Assembly (NCBI GenBank): GCA_020086605.1
Contig: JACBWW010000017.1
Location: 13,022,795-13,086,794 of the forward strand
Reading direction: 5' to 3'
Source of the DNA: Lanius collurio
Taxonomy: Eukaryota; Chordata; Aves; Passeriformes; Laniidae
Length of the DNA: 64,000 bases
Of the stretch, positions 38,903 through 50,600 are shown one piece after another. The position numbers and the translations under genes were made by a program. The notes under the pieces are model-generated. The model did no database searches. It was not told the origin of the DNA and saw only the letters and a program-made list of their open reading frames with translations. Numbering within the stretch: position 1 is the stretch's first letter; every line of letters starts with the position of its first letter.

Positions 38903-41900
38903 GTGCACCTAGGTGAGGCAGGGTGGAAGTTCCTTAACCAGCTATTTCATCACATCTAGTAATAAGTCCTTAACAGACATTTAGGCCCACTTCTACGAAG
39001 TAAGGTGCAAGAGAACATGTGTGTGTCTCTGCAGAATTCAAGCCTAGAGGAACATAATCCAATTAGTTACTAATTCTGGTAGATACTAAGAATGGAAATG
39101 GAAGTTTTGGAGTGATACAATAGAAATGGCAGCTGACCCCAAGGTTTCAAAATCACAATCAGATTTGGCAATTAGCATGTTGACTTTCCTCTTTCTCACT
39201 TATGTTACATGGCCCTGTAACTCTCTTCTGCTTTAACACTAGCTCATATTTTGAAAAGAACAGATCAAAAGCAATTAGACTGCTTCTAGTCTGTACTTAC
39301 CTAACATTTTTTTCCGATAAAAAGCTTGCACACACTGATAACTCTGAAAGCAGTTTTTAACTAATATTCTCTATTCTTCTGGGAAATTTGGTGTGCCAAT
39401 AACTGTAGCCTTATCTGCAGCTCAAGTCACACAGAATATTTATCTCAGGGATGGCGTGACATGCTATAACTCCATTCATGAGGGAATAAAAGTGACATGC
39501 TAAAACACTAGTAGCTTCAGGAAGACTGTACAACTGCAAAGTATCCTTATTAGTTCAAAACTGAGTGACACCTGGCTTTGGATAAAAATTAAAATGGTAG
39601 ATAAATACAATCAAGTGAGAATCCTACTCTAATGTTAACATGGGGTACTAGAGCTCATATTCTGCTAATTCCAGAATCACCCACCCAGATATAAACACAA
39701 ATATTGTTAAGGAAGAGCACCCCAAACTCACAGATCTTACTTGTGTTTCACATAAATTTTAACTATGCCATTTATACAATTAAACCTCTTGAAAGCTTGC
39801 TCCCATTTTTGCCATTTTGGAAATACACAGTTAAGAAACATGTTTTACAGGAACAAAGCTGCAGTGAGGAGTGATTTTGGAAAAAGTCTTTATTAGTCCA
39901 AAAGACCCAGATTTCAAAGACCTGAAAACTATACTATTCCACTGTAATGATGACACTTGAATTTTACACTTGTGCTGCCTCAGCATTCATCACCTCTGTG
40001 CTCCCCAGCCTTCCCCTCTCCCCCCATGCACTTCCCCAAACACATACTTTTTCCTTTAACACCCCTGCTCAGAGTGGTGTCTGGGAGGACCAGCTGTGGG
40101 TCCTGTTCTTCGGGTGAGGCAGAATGGCAAGATTAGTGAATGGTCACTGAGGCTCATTTAAGTGAAGCTGACAGGAACAAGGGACTACCTAAAAGCTTAC
40201 TCACAGTATGCCAGGAAGAAGTTACTCAAGGCCAGAAGAGGGGGTTAGCAAAGGGCTCTCCTTCTGAGAACACAGGACATTTAATCTGTGGCTATGGTAA
40301 AGGTGTGTAGAGGGATATGCGTGCAGGCTGGGTGTGAGACCCCTCACTCACTAAGATCCTCTCTACAATAACTCTCAGGCACAGACACAGTCTGGATCCT
40401 GGGCTCCAGAAAATGCACCCCAAATGTACCCAAGCAGCTGGGCAACTGTGAGTTAAAAGCACCTTATGAAAGGCAGAGAAAAAAACCAACCCGGTGTAAA
40501 GAACAAATGCAGGGAGGAGAAAGCTTGGGAGCAATTTCTATGTACCAGAACTTCACTTTGTGCCTTCCCAAGGGGATTGTTTCTGTGGAAATCAAAACAG
40601 TGCCACTTCTTTTCATTTTTATGCAGTATCCTCACATCAGTCAATGTGCTTTAGTCTGGCCTGTGGGCTTAAGAACATTACAAAAATACAGCTACAGTTT
40701 TGGTCATCTTCTTTTTATTTTGTCACAGAATTATTTACTGCAGAATGGTCCAGTCTGGGGACCTTCTCATGAGCCATAGAGGCAACACAAACTGTGCAGA
40801 ATAAAATGCAGGAGACATATTTCCAGCCCTACACCTTTACACAGACTGGTAGAAGAAACAATTCCCTATTCTGTGCCAGATTAATGGCACACAGGAACAG
40901 TATTTCCATTCCCCCAACATATCTTCTCCTGGAAAGGCAGAAAGCTGGATGGCTCATCCATCTTGTGTTGATAATGTGTCTACTTCAGTTTTACTCAGGC
41001 ATAAACAACTGCAGACATACAAGTTATCAGAAAACATGAACCTCAGTTCTAGGTTTCTCCCACTCCCTGCCATGATGGCAGAGCAGAATAGCCAAAGAGT
41101 AATGTAACCCAGAGTAACAGAAATTTATAGTTTCCACATTTCTTCCCATAATCTTGTTGATGCTGGTGCAATGTTTTCCTTCCTGTTTTTGTCCTGTTAC
41201 CCAACATTGCTGTACAGAATGTAGATGACAACAAGAGACTCTTGTACTTTAAACAATTGCCAGCAAAATACAATAATGCAGTTTTGATGTTTAGCTTCAC
41301 AGTCCATGAAGTAGGCTGATCCTACATAAATAGACTGTCTAACAAGCAGAAAACCGTGCATAAGGAAGCCCACAGATGAGAGAGGAAGGCACACAGGGGT
41401 GTAAAATGAGGGAAAATCCTTCCCCTCCTCAATTCCCCATAGAATCAAGGGATGTTAAGTGCAGAATTGTGAAAATAATACCACAAATTTAGGAAGAGGA
41501 AAAAAGGAAAGAAAAGTTACAGTACCAAACTTGAGTGCAGGAACTGCTACGTTGGATAGTCAATGGCTCATCTTTTCCAACACTCCCTCCCAAAATTAGC
41601 CACTAGGTAAGCACAAGATATGCTATAAGGGTCCATGACACAACTGTCTCCCCATGCAAATAACTTATTCCTATGACCTATCACTGGCCAAAGCTTTAAA
41701 TCACCATCTTCTTTCTTATAATCACTTATTACTTCCAGAAATGCTTATGGGATGGCACACATGGTATGGGAAAGGAACACTGGAAAAGGAAAACACACTA
41801 ACATAAAATGCTCTAACAGAGTGAAGCAAAATGATGAACCCGTAAAGATTTTATTGAACCCATCTATATTTGTTTCATGCACAGTTCATATATTAAAATC

Positions 41901-42833
41901 AACTAAAGCAAGTAACGCTTTAATATGAATTTATAGGTATTTCACCAAAGTACCATACTCAGTAACATAGTGAGTAGCAGAAAAATTAAATGAAGATTTT
42001 TTTAATAAAACTTTCTCAGTTTTACAACTGACTGAAGTGTCAGGTACAATTCCAAGGCCCACTGTTAACTTTTCACCTAGCAAATTTGCTTCTTTCAGTC
42101 CATTCAATACAGTGATTACAAGCAGCTTTAAGAAGGGGGTTTTAGATGAAGATCTGTAATGAAAGTGGAAGCTTGGAGTCACCACAGACAGGATGTTGTA
42201 TTGGTATGGTGGTGGTTGCTTTGTCACAGCCCACAGAGCCCTGAACTGCACAAAGAAACAGTTATGAGAAGAAAATGCACCAAAAGAAGAACCTTGTGAC
42301 ATTTCCATTCTTCCATTTCTCTAAGGTTTTCCATGAGAAGGAAATGTCACTGCCTCTCTCTCTTTTTTCCCTTAGAAGTGGAGGAGGGATGGAACAATGC
42401 TGATCTGGTCACAGCAACTCCACCACGACACAGGGGAGACAAAAGAGGCCAATCTTGACAGATATGAAAAGCTTTGCTGAATTTCATGTAAGAACACGGC
42501 CCCTTATACAACAGAACTGCAGCTAGGTTTATGTTGAATCCCTTCCTAGAACTAGAATCCAAAACCACTGGCTCATCGGTATTTGCTCTCTCAAACATTA
42601 GGTCTGTCACCTTCCCCTCAGTCATGAGGATACTGTCACCAAAGTACAAAACTAAGCTGCAACTGCAAGTGTTTGGGAATGTTATCTGTGTTCATGTTTT
42701 TGGCACGTATTCTTGCTAGTTTAAGAACATCTCAGAAGTTTATGTCCTCCAAGGCACATGGAGAGCAGGTATTTCAAATACACTGTTTCATCAAAAAGCA
42801 CAGAGAACAGTGAGGTGTATTTGACTATTATTA

Positions 42834-42847
42834 TTTTTTTTTTTTTT
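42834..42847. repeat. Poly(T) tract
   Basis: A run of about 14 T inside APBB1IP intron 1. No associated element was recognised. Confidence 0.8.
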
Positions 42848-45800
42848 AATTTGCAATCAGATAGAAAAACCACATCACCTTTCAAAAATATTTTTGGGCT
42901 GATAATCCTTCTTATTTCTGTGCTTCAGCGAAATCCCCATAGCAGGTGAAGGAATGGGGCCTTCCAGTACTGTTAAAAAGTACCAGAAAAATCTTCAGAA
43001 GTTCATCAAAATCTTGCTCTGATGCAGAGTAAAATAATCATGTGTCTGCAGACTGGGTTACCTGAAAATGCAGTGAGAGTAGGAAAATGGATCAACTAAG
43101 GCCACCAAGGAGCACGTTTTCATTGCTGCCAACATGGACTTGATGCCAACAGGTTAATTGACCAGTCTGCAGAGCTTCCTACCTTTCCTGGTGAGTTGCC
43201 TTTGAAGCAGACACATCATGTTGCCTAAAACTTGGGGATTCTGAAGGTAATTTGCCATTTTTATCAGCAAAAGCATCCAGTGAGTGCCTGCATGATTGAT
43301 TTTGGATCCTTGTGATTCTCTCTATGCTTGATGGACTAGCAATGCTGCTAAAGGAAGATTTGCTTCCCTTCATTCCTACTCTACCTGACAGGTGTAGGTA
43401 CGATGACAAGATTTTCACCAAATGTTTCTTTTATCAGTTGGATTGTCTGAGGACAACTGAGGACTTTCGGTTGGTAGTGACATTAACCGTGGAGGGTCTG
43501 CTCATCACTGATAGCAGACACAGACAGTTTTATCCTTTAATATTGATGTCACATGCCACACTTTTACATCCGCTGCCTAAGATTACAAGCAAATACAAAA
43601 TAAAAGCAGAAATGGAAATGCACTGAGATGTATCCAGTGCAAAACTTCTATCATATGTGTTTTTGTTCGCATTTCTAAATGAAGCAGCAGAGAAAAATTT
43701 GTTTCGTATATACACTGACCATTGTTCTCGTTCTAGGATTCATAATGCATCTACTCCCCAAAATACTCCTAATACTTCTAATGACTGTAGTCCTTGTTTA
43801 TTTCAGCACAAATTCATAGCAAGCTGAATCAATGTTCAACAAGAAGAAACTGCTGTGTGTAGGCTGGCGTAACTCCTGGCACCAAAAAAATATGAGAGCA
43901 ATTATTCAGCCACAAATCTAGAAGATTCATTTATTGGAAGAAAGTCTTTGAAACTAATGACAGGCCTAAATTTTCTGAACTATCATTACCAAACTAGTTT
44001 GTGAATTCCCAGAGTAAAATATCAAGTCAGATCAAAGTCATTTCTGCTTTCTTTTCATTCAAAACCCAGAAGCAATACTATAAATTAAAACTGAGAGGTG
44101 GTGAGGAACATGACCTCATATACGCTGCTGCAGATGCTCAAAATTCTCCTACAGAAACTTGAGAAGAACATGGGACTCAGTTTCTTTCTTTCACAGTACA
44201 ACATACTTCTTTTACACTGGCAGCTCTACTATTAATATCTAGGGTAGCCATGGACCAATAGGATGGACAACAATGACATCTGCATCTGACCTTGTTGTCC
44301 CAAGATCTTTTTAGACAATGAAGGGAAAGGAAGGCAATTTTATAGAGCATGATTTGTGGCTGCTGTCTAAAACTGGGCCACCAAACCAAGTTTTAGCAGT
44401 ATCTATCTTTCTGTGTAGGAGACTGTAAAGGTGACTCAGAACCTTGGGTGACTCAAATGCTCATGTCTCCAGCTGGATGAGGAGAGGCCTGCCTCTAAAC
44501 CCTAACTCTAAAGTGGTTTGGAAGGTCTGCATGGATGCAAGTTACCACTGTCACCAAAGGAAATAAAGCTAAAGCTTCCCTATTTCTGCATGCAAATAAG
44601 AGGTCTTATTTCCACTTTCACCCCAGATCAGCATCATGTGAAGTCATCATCACAACAGGTCAGACCGACCCTACAACAAAACAATCAAGATATATTGCAA
44701 CCAAAGATGGAAAAAATGGTCTGTAAGAAAAACACATGTAGTTTGCAAAGAGAGCAGGAAAGGATAAGGGCCCTGACGTCTTAACAATATACAGGAAAAA
44801 TAAATTCAGCTACATTCCTGTAAAGCAACCTCTAAAACAGAAGCACACTTTTAAGGAAATCCATGTTCCCAGATCATCTTATCAATGGTCAGATGTTCAC
44901 AAATCTGCAAGAAAGACAGGTCCTCTCTCAAACAAGGCAACCCTTCTCTCATTTGCAGCAGTACTCCAGACTGGTGGTTTTCTCAAACATTTTGCAGGGC
45001 CAAAGAGATGCCATAGCTGATCTCTCCATCCACAGGCTGCCCAAGTCCTAGCTCTCCCTTCACCACCACGCATGGCAGACCAAGAGAAGGAAAGCTTTCT
45101 GCCTCTTCTTCCTTTTTACTGCTTTAAGACATTTCTTCCAATGGGAAAGGTGAAACACAGCAAAAGCAAAATCTTAGTTGGTTGGGTAATTTTCTTTTAC
45201 CTGTAAGAAATCTTGGGGCTCGGTACTGACTTAAATTGTTGCAACATCCAACAAGCCCATCTGCTAATATTGTTGCCTCTTTTGTGCAAACTGTTAGCCT
45301 ACCAAATGTGTGTCTTTATAAATTACAAAAAAAGATCAAGGTTACACCTGATTTACAGGTGCATGTGTTATGGTGTGTGATCTACCAGAGACTGCCCAAG
45401 TATAGTGACTTTTGATCTGTAAAAAATCAAACTTTGCTGTAACAAATCCACTTGATAACAAAAAAAAAACAGCACTTCAAAAGCATCATACCCTGCTTTA
45501 AGATACTAAACACTGATAACCACAAATTCCAGCATGAACAATTAAAACACAATTTACTCAATAATTACATTGAACTATCACACATTTTGTCTCCAAACAC
45601 CACAACAGTCTGTAATAGCCACAGGAGGTATTTAAAAAAAGAAAGAGAAGACACAGGGAATGATTAAATGTCTCCTTTCAGAGACAGTACATTTTTCCAG
45701 TTATGTGTGCTCCCAGATGGATCAGAATTTTCTGAGAATAAAACAAGGACCACTCAGTTATCTGTAATGCTCCATTGACTCAACCTCCCAAAGACATTTG

Positions 45801-46349
45801 TATGCCATATTTCAAACCAAATTATCTCCATTTTTAAGCAATGCTTGCATAAAGCATTAAGTACAATTAAATGTAAGAATCTTCTTAGAAAGCTCACAGG
45901 GAAAAACAGAACCAAAGAGGTTCAGCAAAAGGTTAAACTTTCTGTTTCAGATACCAAGTTTTAACCTAAATTCGTATTCTTTACAAAGTTACCAAAAAAA
46001 CCCCCCCAAACATAAATTTAGTGAAGACAAGTGATTAAGAGACTGCACAGGTGTAGCAGGTCACTAGTATAGGCTCTCTGGAGCACTGGGGCTCACCTAT
46101 TTGTCTCTAATGACACAGACTGGACTACATTAAGCCCTGACTACATTTGCATCACTGTTGTGCAGCAGCAGGGTAATTGTTTAACAGTAAAATCAGAAAA
46201 TTTCATATGTGAAATAAGATGGATGCAGGTTTGGAAGAGATGACAAAACGTACATGTCACGTAACTCGTGAAGAGGAACTAGAACCAAAGGAGAAAAATG
46301 ATTGCCAAAATTCTGTGAACCGAAGTTCTGAGAGGGAGAGGCAAATTAA

Positions 46350-46480
46350 TCACAGAATCAGAGTAATCTCGGGCAGGAAGTGACTTCAAAAAGTTAAGTT
46401 TCTAGCTTGGTGGAACCTTGCTTATTTTTTTTGTAGGCCATGTTCCTGATTAAATTTTTAATGACAGTTAAGACAGGCTA
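46350..46480 (-). mobile_element. CR1 LINE tail, old
   Basis: Begins TCACAGAATCAGAGTAATC and reads GGGCAGGAAGTGACTTCAAA, a diverged match to the terminal part of avian CR1 in reverse complement. Short and degraded; it sits about 0.5 kb inside intron 1 from the CpG island. Confidence 0.6.
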
Positions 46481-47352
46481 GATCATATGCTGCCTAAAAG
46501 ACACTACAGGATACCTCTTCCCGGTGTGACAATGAATGGATTTATTAACTTCGCTTTCTGGTGCATGAGGGATTGAAAAACCACCCCAAACTTGTGGAGA
46601 CTGCATTTCAGTTACTTGTCCGTGGTGTTCAGCCGAGGGTATCATGCGCGATAGGCGTTCCCTGAGTCAGGCGACACTTAAGTTTCTTCCTAAACCATGT
46701 GGCCAAAGACACCACCAGCAGAGATGTAAACTCTGTTCCTTGGAAGTCTGTACTGGCTGTTTGGCCATAACTGCACCACCTTCTTACATGCTTCGTTTAA
46801 GACTAATAGATTAGCACATTTACATGGTGTATTCTCTGCCCGCTTGGTCTGCAGTTGTCCCCCGCCTGCCTTCACTTTTCCAACGCTGACCCTGAAACAG
46901 GGCCCGGTGCGTCCCTCGGGATCCCCACCGGCCTCATGAGGCTGCCGGGAAGCTTCGGCAACCCTGCCTTGCAAATGATCAACCTCTTACTCGCTTTCCC
47001 CAGGCACTGGGCACAGGGAAGGTCTGACGCAGCTTAACCCTACCGAGGAGAACAACCATCACCGGGACCCAGCACAAAACCCCGCGGTCCCGCTTCAGCC
47101 CCCGAGGCCACGCGTTCCGCCGGAAGGGCCCCATCCCGCGGGGGAAGCCGGTGTGCGGGGCTGTGTCCCCTCTGCGGGCTCCCGCCCCGCTGCCCAGAGC
47201 GGGATGTGCCGCATCTCCCACCCCAGCTCCACTGCTCCCCGCCGGGCTCCTCAGCGCGGCGAGCGGGACCCCGCACTCCCCCGCCCCGTCGGATCCCGGA
47301 CTGGCGCCGGGAGCCCTCGGGGGTCCGGCTAATCCCTCCCTGTCCTCTTTAC

Positions 47353-47500
47353 CTTGGCGGGCGGGCGGCGGCTCCGGAGGCTGCGAGGAGGCGCGGGGCG
47401 GCTCTGCGGGACCTGACCCGGCTCGGCGGGGCCGCGGCTGCCTGAGGGAAGTGGGGCCGCCCCGCCGTGCGCGCAGCGCCGCCCTCCGCCCTCGGCCCGG
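47353..47500 (-). other. APBB1IP: Probable non-coding exon 1 of APBB1IP
   Basis: A strong donor, GCCAAG|GTAAAG, sits at 47353 within the CpG island on the minus strand. Spliced to the exon beginning at 33077 it gives GCCAAG|ATGG, with A at -3 and G at +4. No ATG occurs on the minus strand between 47353 and about 47819, so an mRNA starting in the island would have no upstream start codon. The 5' boundary is arbitrary because the transcription start cannot be read. Other donors in the island are possible. Confidence 0.55.
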
Positions 47501-47549
47501 ACACAGGCGGTGGCTGCTGCTTTGCCCGCACTCTCGGGGCAAACCCCGG

Positions 47550-47655
47550 CCGGCCCGGGCAACCCGGCCTGGCCCCGGCAGCCCAGCCCGGCCCCGGAGA
47601 CCCAGGCCGGCCCCGGCAGCCCAGCCCGGCCCCGGCAGCCCAGCCCGGCCCCAGC
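47550..47655. repeat. 19-bp GC-rich minisatellite
   Basis: About five and a half tandem copies of a 19-bp unit of the form CCGGCCCCGGCAGCCCAGC. Two central copies (47107-47125 counted within the 47.6-kb line, i.e. 47607-47625 and 47626-47644) are identical and the outer ones diverged. It lies in the promoter CpG island upstream of the exon 1 donor, where it would be at or just upstream of the transcription start. Confidence 0.85.
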
Positions 47656-50600
47656 GCTGCCCACCCGCAGCCTCTCCTGGGCCGCCGCCAGCCGGGCCGG
47701 TGCTCTTGACTGGTCCGCACTGTCGGGCGCTCTGTGGTTTTCACACAGAATTGTGTTTCTTTCCAGCTCTTTTTAGTGACTCTACAACTTCTGTAACGTG
47801 TAGGGCAGCGATCTGCTTTCATGACATTTTTATGTCATTTCGTACTTTCGGAAAAGGCGTCTTTGAAGAGTACTTGGATGTTATCCACGGAGTAGAAATT
47901 ATTTTATGACACCTTAAATTCCTTAAGAGGATGGGGAGGGAAAAAAAACCCCGAGAAGTTTCCATCTGAAAAAAAAGTGTCAGAAAATTAAATGCAGTCT
48001 TGGAAGGGTTGATGTCACCAAGTCAAAGAGAGATTTTGAGTACTGGAGGCCATGTGCAAATAGACCTCTCTCCTGATTTAAAATCCTATTATCAGTGTCT
48101 ATAACTTTGCCAAAAAAATGCTTTTAGCAGATCTTTTTCTTGTATATCTAAAGCCCTGACAGTATGTAGTGAAAAAAGTTGAAGATGTCACCATCGCCTC
48201 CTTCTGTTACTTCAGTTTAGAGAAGTCACCAGGTAGTTCAGCTTAGTCTTGTGTTTATAGGCAATTCGTATTAAAATTCCAGATTTTGCTCCAGACCAGC
48301 TAAGAAACCCCACATTTTTTTTTCCTCCAACACTGCTGGAGATAAAATAATTATAGCAGAAGGATGGTAGCATTTTAAATTACCACCATGTTTTGCACAG
48401 CAAATATGTTTCAGTGCTTTAAGGGGTAATTGCTTTGAAAAATTCCAGCTGAGACAGCTCAGCCATATTTAAGAATTCATTCAGGGAATAGTGCATTGTT
48501 CTGCTCGTTTTATTTAAAAAATCCCAAATTATTTCACTGAAAAACTGGCTAAAATTGACCAGAGTCTTTGGGGAGGTCAGTGCTTCATCTTTGGCCAGGC
48601 ACATGAAAATACATTTAAATTGGCAAACAGCATTTATAAAATCATGCATATAGTTATTAAACAGTAATTAGTTGAGGAGCTTGGGAGTCTGAGACCCCAT
48701 GGATACTGCATATTCTCATTCCTGACTTTATTTGCAGTTGCTCTTTTTGACTTTTGGTATCATTATGGTGCCAAGGAACAAGGTAATTTTGAAAGATTCA
48801 TTGGCAATTATGTTTTTTAATTATCCCAAAGTCAATGTAAAATCAGCATTTAGCGCTGAACACTCTGCATGTAATAAAGGAGTAATATTTGATGGTGCAT
48901 TTTGTTGTCAGAAAATATATTTTCATTTCTATATATGACCTACCAGTAACATGGTCACACCCTTAATACACTAGTGGTTTCACACTTATTTTGCTGTTGT
49001 TAAACACATAACCAAGGTATTTGTTAGGATAATGTAGAAAACATCTATTCTAATTGTACAAGGGAGCCTTTATTGGCTTTGTCTCTAGATTTGTTCCTGA
49101 CCTCTCCAAGTGTCCTGAAAAAGGCTGAGAGAGCTGAATGGCAGTATTTTTCAGCTTTCCAAAGCTCACCCGGCTATAACAGGCATTGCCTATAAGAGGA
49201 ACAGTGGAGATAAGAACTGCACACCTCTAGAAAGCAAAGAGAAAATAAGAGAAATCCCAGAAAATCTTGAGTACTATCTGTGAAGTTTTTGGTCTGCGTT
49301 CAGAAGCATGAGGATTGTGCTCCAGTGGGATGGGTGGAGGCTATCATGTATTCATAAGGAAGAAATGTGGTGAGGGAAATGCTACAGCTGATACAGACTT
49401 GATTAACAGTGTGGGTTCTAATGTTAGAGAGAAACAAAGTTTGTGGGAAGAGGAGGTAAAACTTCCTAATTTGTTTTCTGTCAGATGAAATGAATGTGCA
49501 GCAGAATCATTCCTCTGAATTTCAGCCCTGTATTCTGCCTGCTTTTCTCCAGAAGCTTTTAATTTTTTAATGGGAAGAGGAGACGTGCACTCCGCCCAGG
49601 CTACAACTGGGTGTTCCTCAGCAGTTGCATGACTCAAGATCTAACACATGCAGTTAGAAATCGTTCTTTTTCTTTTCTTATCATGAGTGAGTAGATCAAT
49701 GGGTAGATATGCTGTCCTTATACACCTCTGCTGAGGAAGAAGGGGAAGAGCTTTATTAACCTCCCCCATCCTTTTGGATTGCATGTCCTAGTAATGTAAG
49801 TTTCTATAAAGCAGCAGAGAATTTAGAATTAAAGCAGAACATCTGTTTTCTAAAGGGAACAAATAGATATATTTCTAGTGTCAGGAAACAAGCAATTCAT
49901 TGGAAAAAAAGTAATGTTTTACCATAAATGTGTTCCCTTAAATTTTATTGAGATCACTTTATACACTGATGATAATGACCTGACTTTGCAGAGACTGATC
50001 TTAATTTTCTCTACACAGTAAATGAGACACTCTGCTAAGATCTTACCTGCCCAGAGTAGTGCAGGATTAGCCCACAGGCCTCTGTGTTATGAATGCAGAG
50101 GGTGCAGAAATGTAAGATATTACCAAGCCATTGTGCCCCTGAGCAACAGTAAAAAAGAGGAAAATAAATCAGTGTTTTAATTAGAACTTTTGTCATAGCA
50201 AGATACATAGAATGCTATTGAAAGGCTTGTTTTGTGGTTATTCAAACAAAATAACTTTCAGGTGGAAGGATGAAAATTTTGATCATAGAGGACAAAGGCA
50301 TAGATACAAGCTACAAAATAGGATTAAAAAGATGAGTTTAAGGCAAGTGATGTCCAAAGGCTGGAGTAGCCTCTTTTTAAGTAGTACCATGCAAATACTG
50401 AAAATCTTTGGTACAGTGACTGGTCCTCTGTGGTACACCAGATAAGTTATTTCATCAAGACACTGTTTTTCCAGAAAGCTTAAAGAGATTGCAATTAGTG
50501 AGAAGTGAATCACATCACCACATCAAACTGTAATGTCAGGGTATTTGGAAAAATGTTTGGCATCTTCTTATATGATAAGGCCAAAAGTAAAAAGTATGCA

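Larger units (their letters stand above)
33078..47352 (-). other. APBB1IP: APBB1IP intron 1
   Basis: This 14.3-kb intron separates the CpG-island exon from the ATG exon, the usual layout for this gene. It holds a sense-oriented (plus-strand) ERVL-type solo LTR at 33.96-35.07 kb, an (AT)10 tract at 38.88 kb with a small hairpin beside it, and a CR1 tail at 46.35 kb. The remaining 35.1-46.3 kb shows no coding exon; ORFs of 100-125 codons near 42 kb are unassigned and look like chance. Large first introns often hold enhancers, but none can be read here. Confidence 0.75.
4684..47500 (-). other. APBB1IP: APBB1IP (RIAM) gene, 5' part; 3' part beyond left edge
   Basis: RIAM is a cytosolic adaptor of the MRL family (Mig10/RIAM/lamellipodin). 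It binds Rap1-GTP and membrane PI(4,5)P2 through its RA-PH module, talin through N-terminal helices, and profilin and Ena/VASP through proline-rich segments, so activating integrins mainly in blood cells. Nine minus-strand exons join in frame (phases 0,0,1,0,0,1,0,0,0,0 at successive borders) into 379 residues collinear with vertebrate RIAM (the human protein is about 666 residues). Every intron is GT-AG. The upper limit at about 47.5 kb is a guess, since no transcription start can be read directly. I looked for the next exon (rest of the PH domain) in 1-4683 and did not see it, so the remaining 280 or so residues should be encoded to the left. Confidence 0.95.
46890..47720 (-). promoter_or_regulatory. 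APBB1IP: CpG island, probable APBB1IP promoter
   Basis: About 0.8 kb of very GC- and CpG-rich sequence stands out sharply from AT-rich flanks. It lies at the expected 5' end of APBB1IP and contains the probable exon 1 donor. No TATA box is apparent. Candidate ETS-type cores are CCGGAAG at 47120-47126 and GGAAGTG at 47447-47453; ETS factors such as PU.1 would suit a haematopoietic gene, but such short matches are weak. Long ORFs of up to 252 codons cross the island in several frames on both strands; these reflect the lack of stop codons in GC-rich DNA. Confidence 0.75.

Noticed and set aside
41931..42649. Adjacent minus-strand ORFs of 125 and 100 codons
   Set aside because: No recognisable domain, no splice signals linking them to APBB1IP, and codon patterns look random.
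47151..47909. 252-codon ORF on the plus strand, and ORFs of up to 187 codons on the minus strand, across the CpG island
   Set aside because: GC-rich DNA has few stop codons; the sequences are low-complexity Pro/Gly/Arg/Ala strings with no family resemblance and they overlap in many frames.
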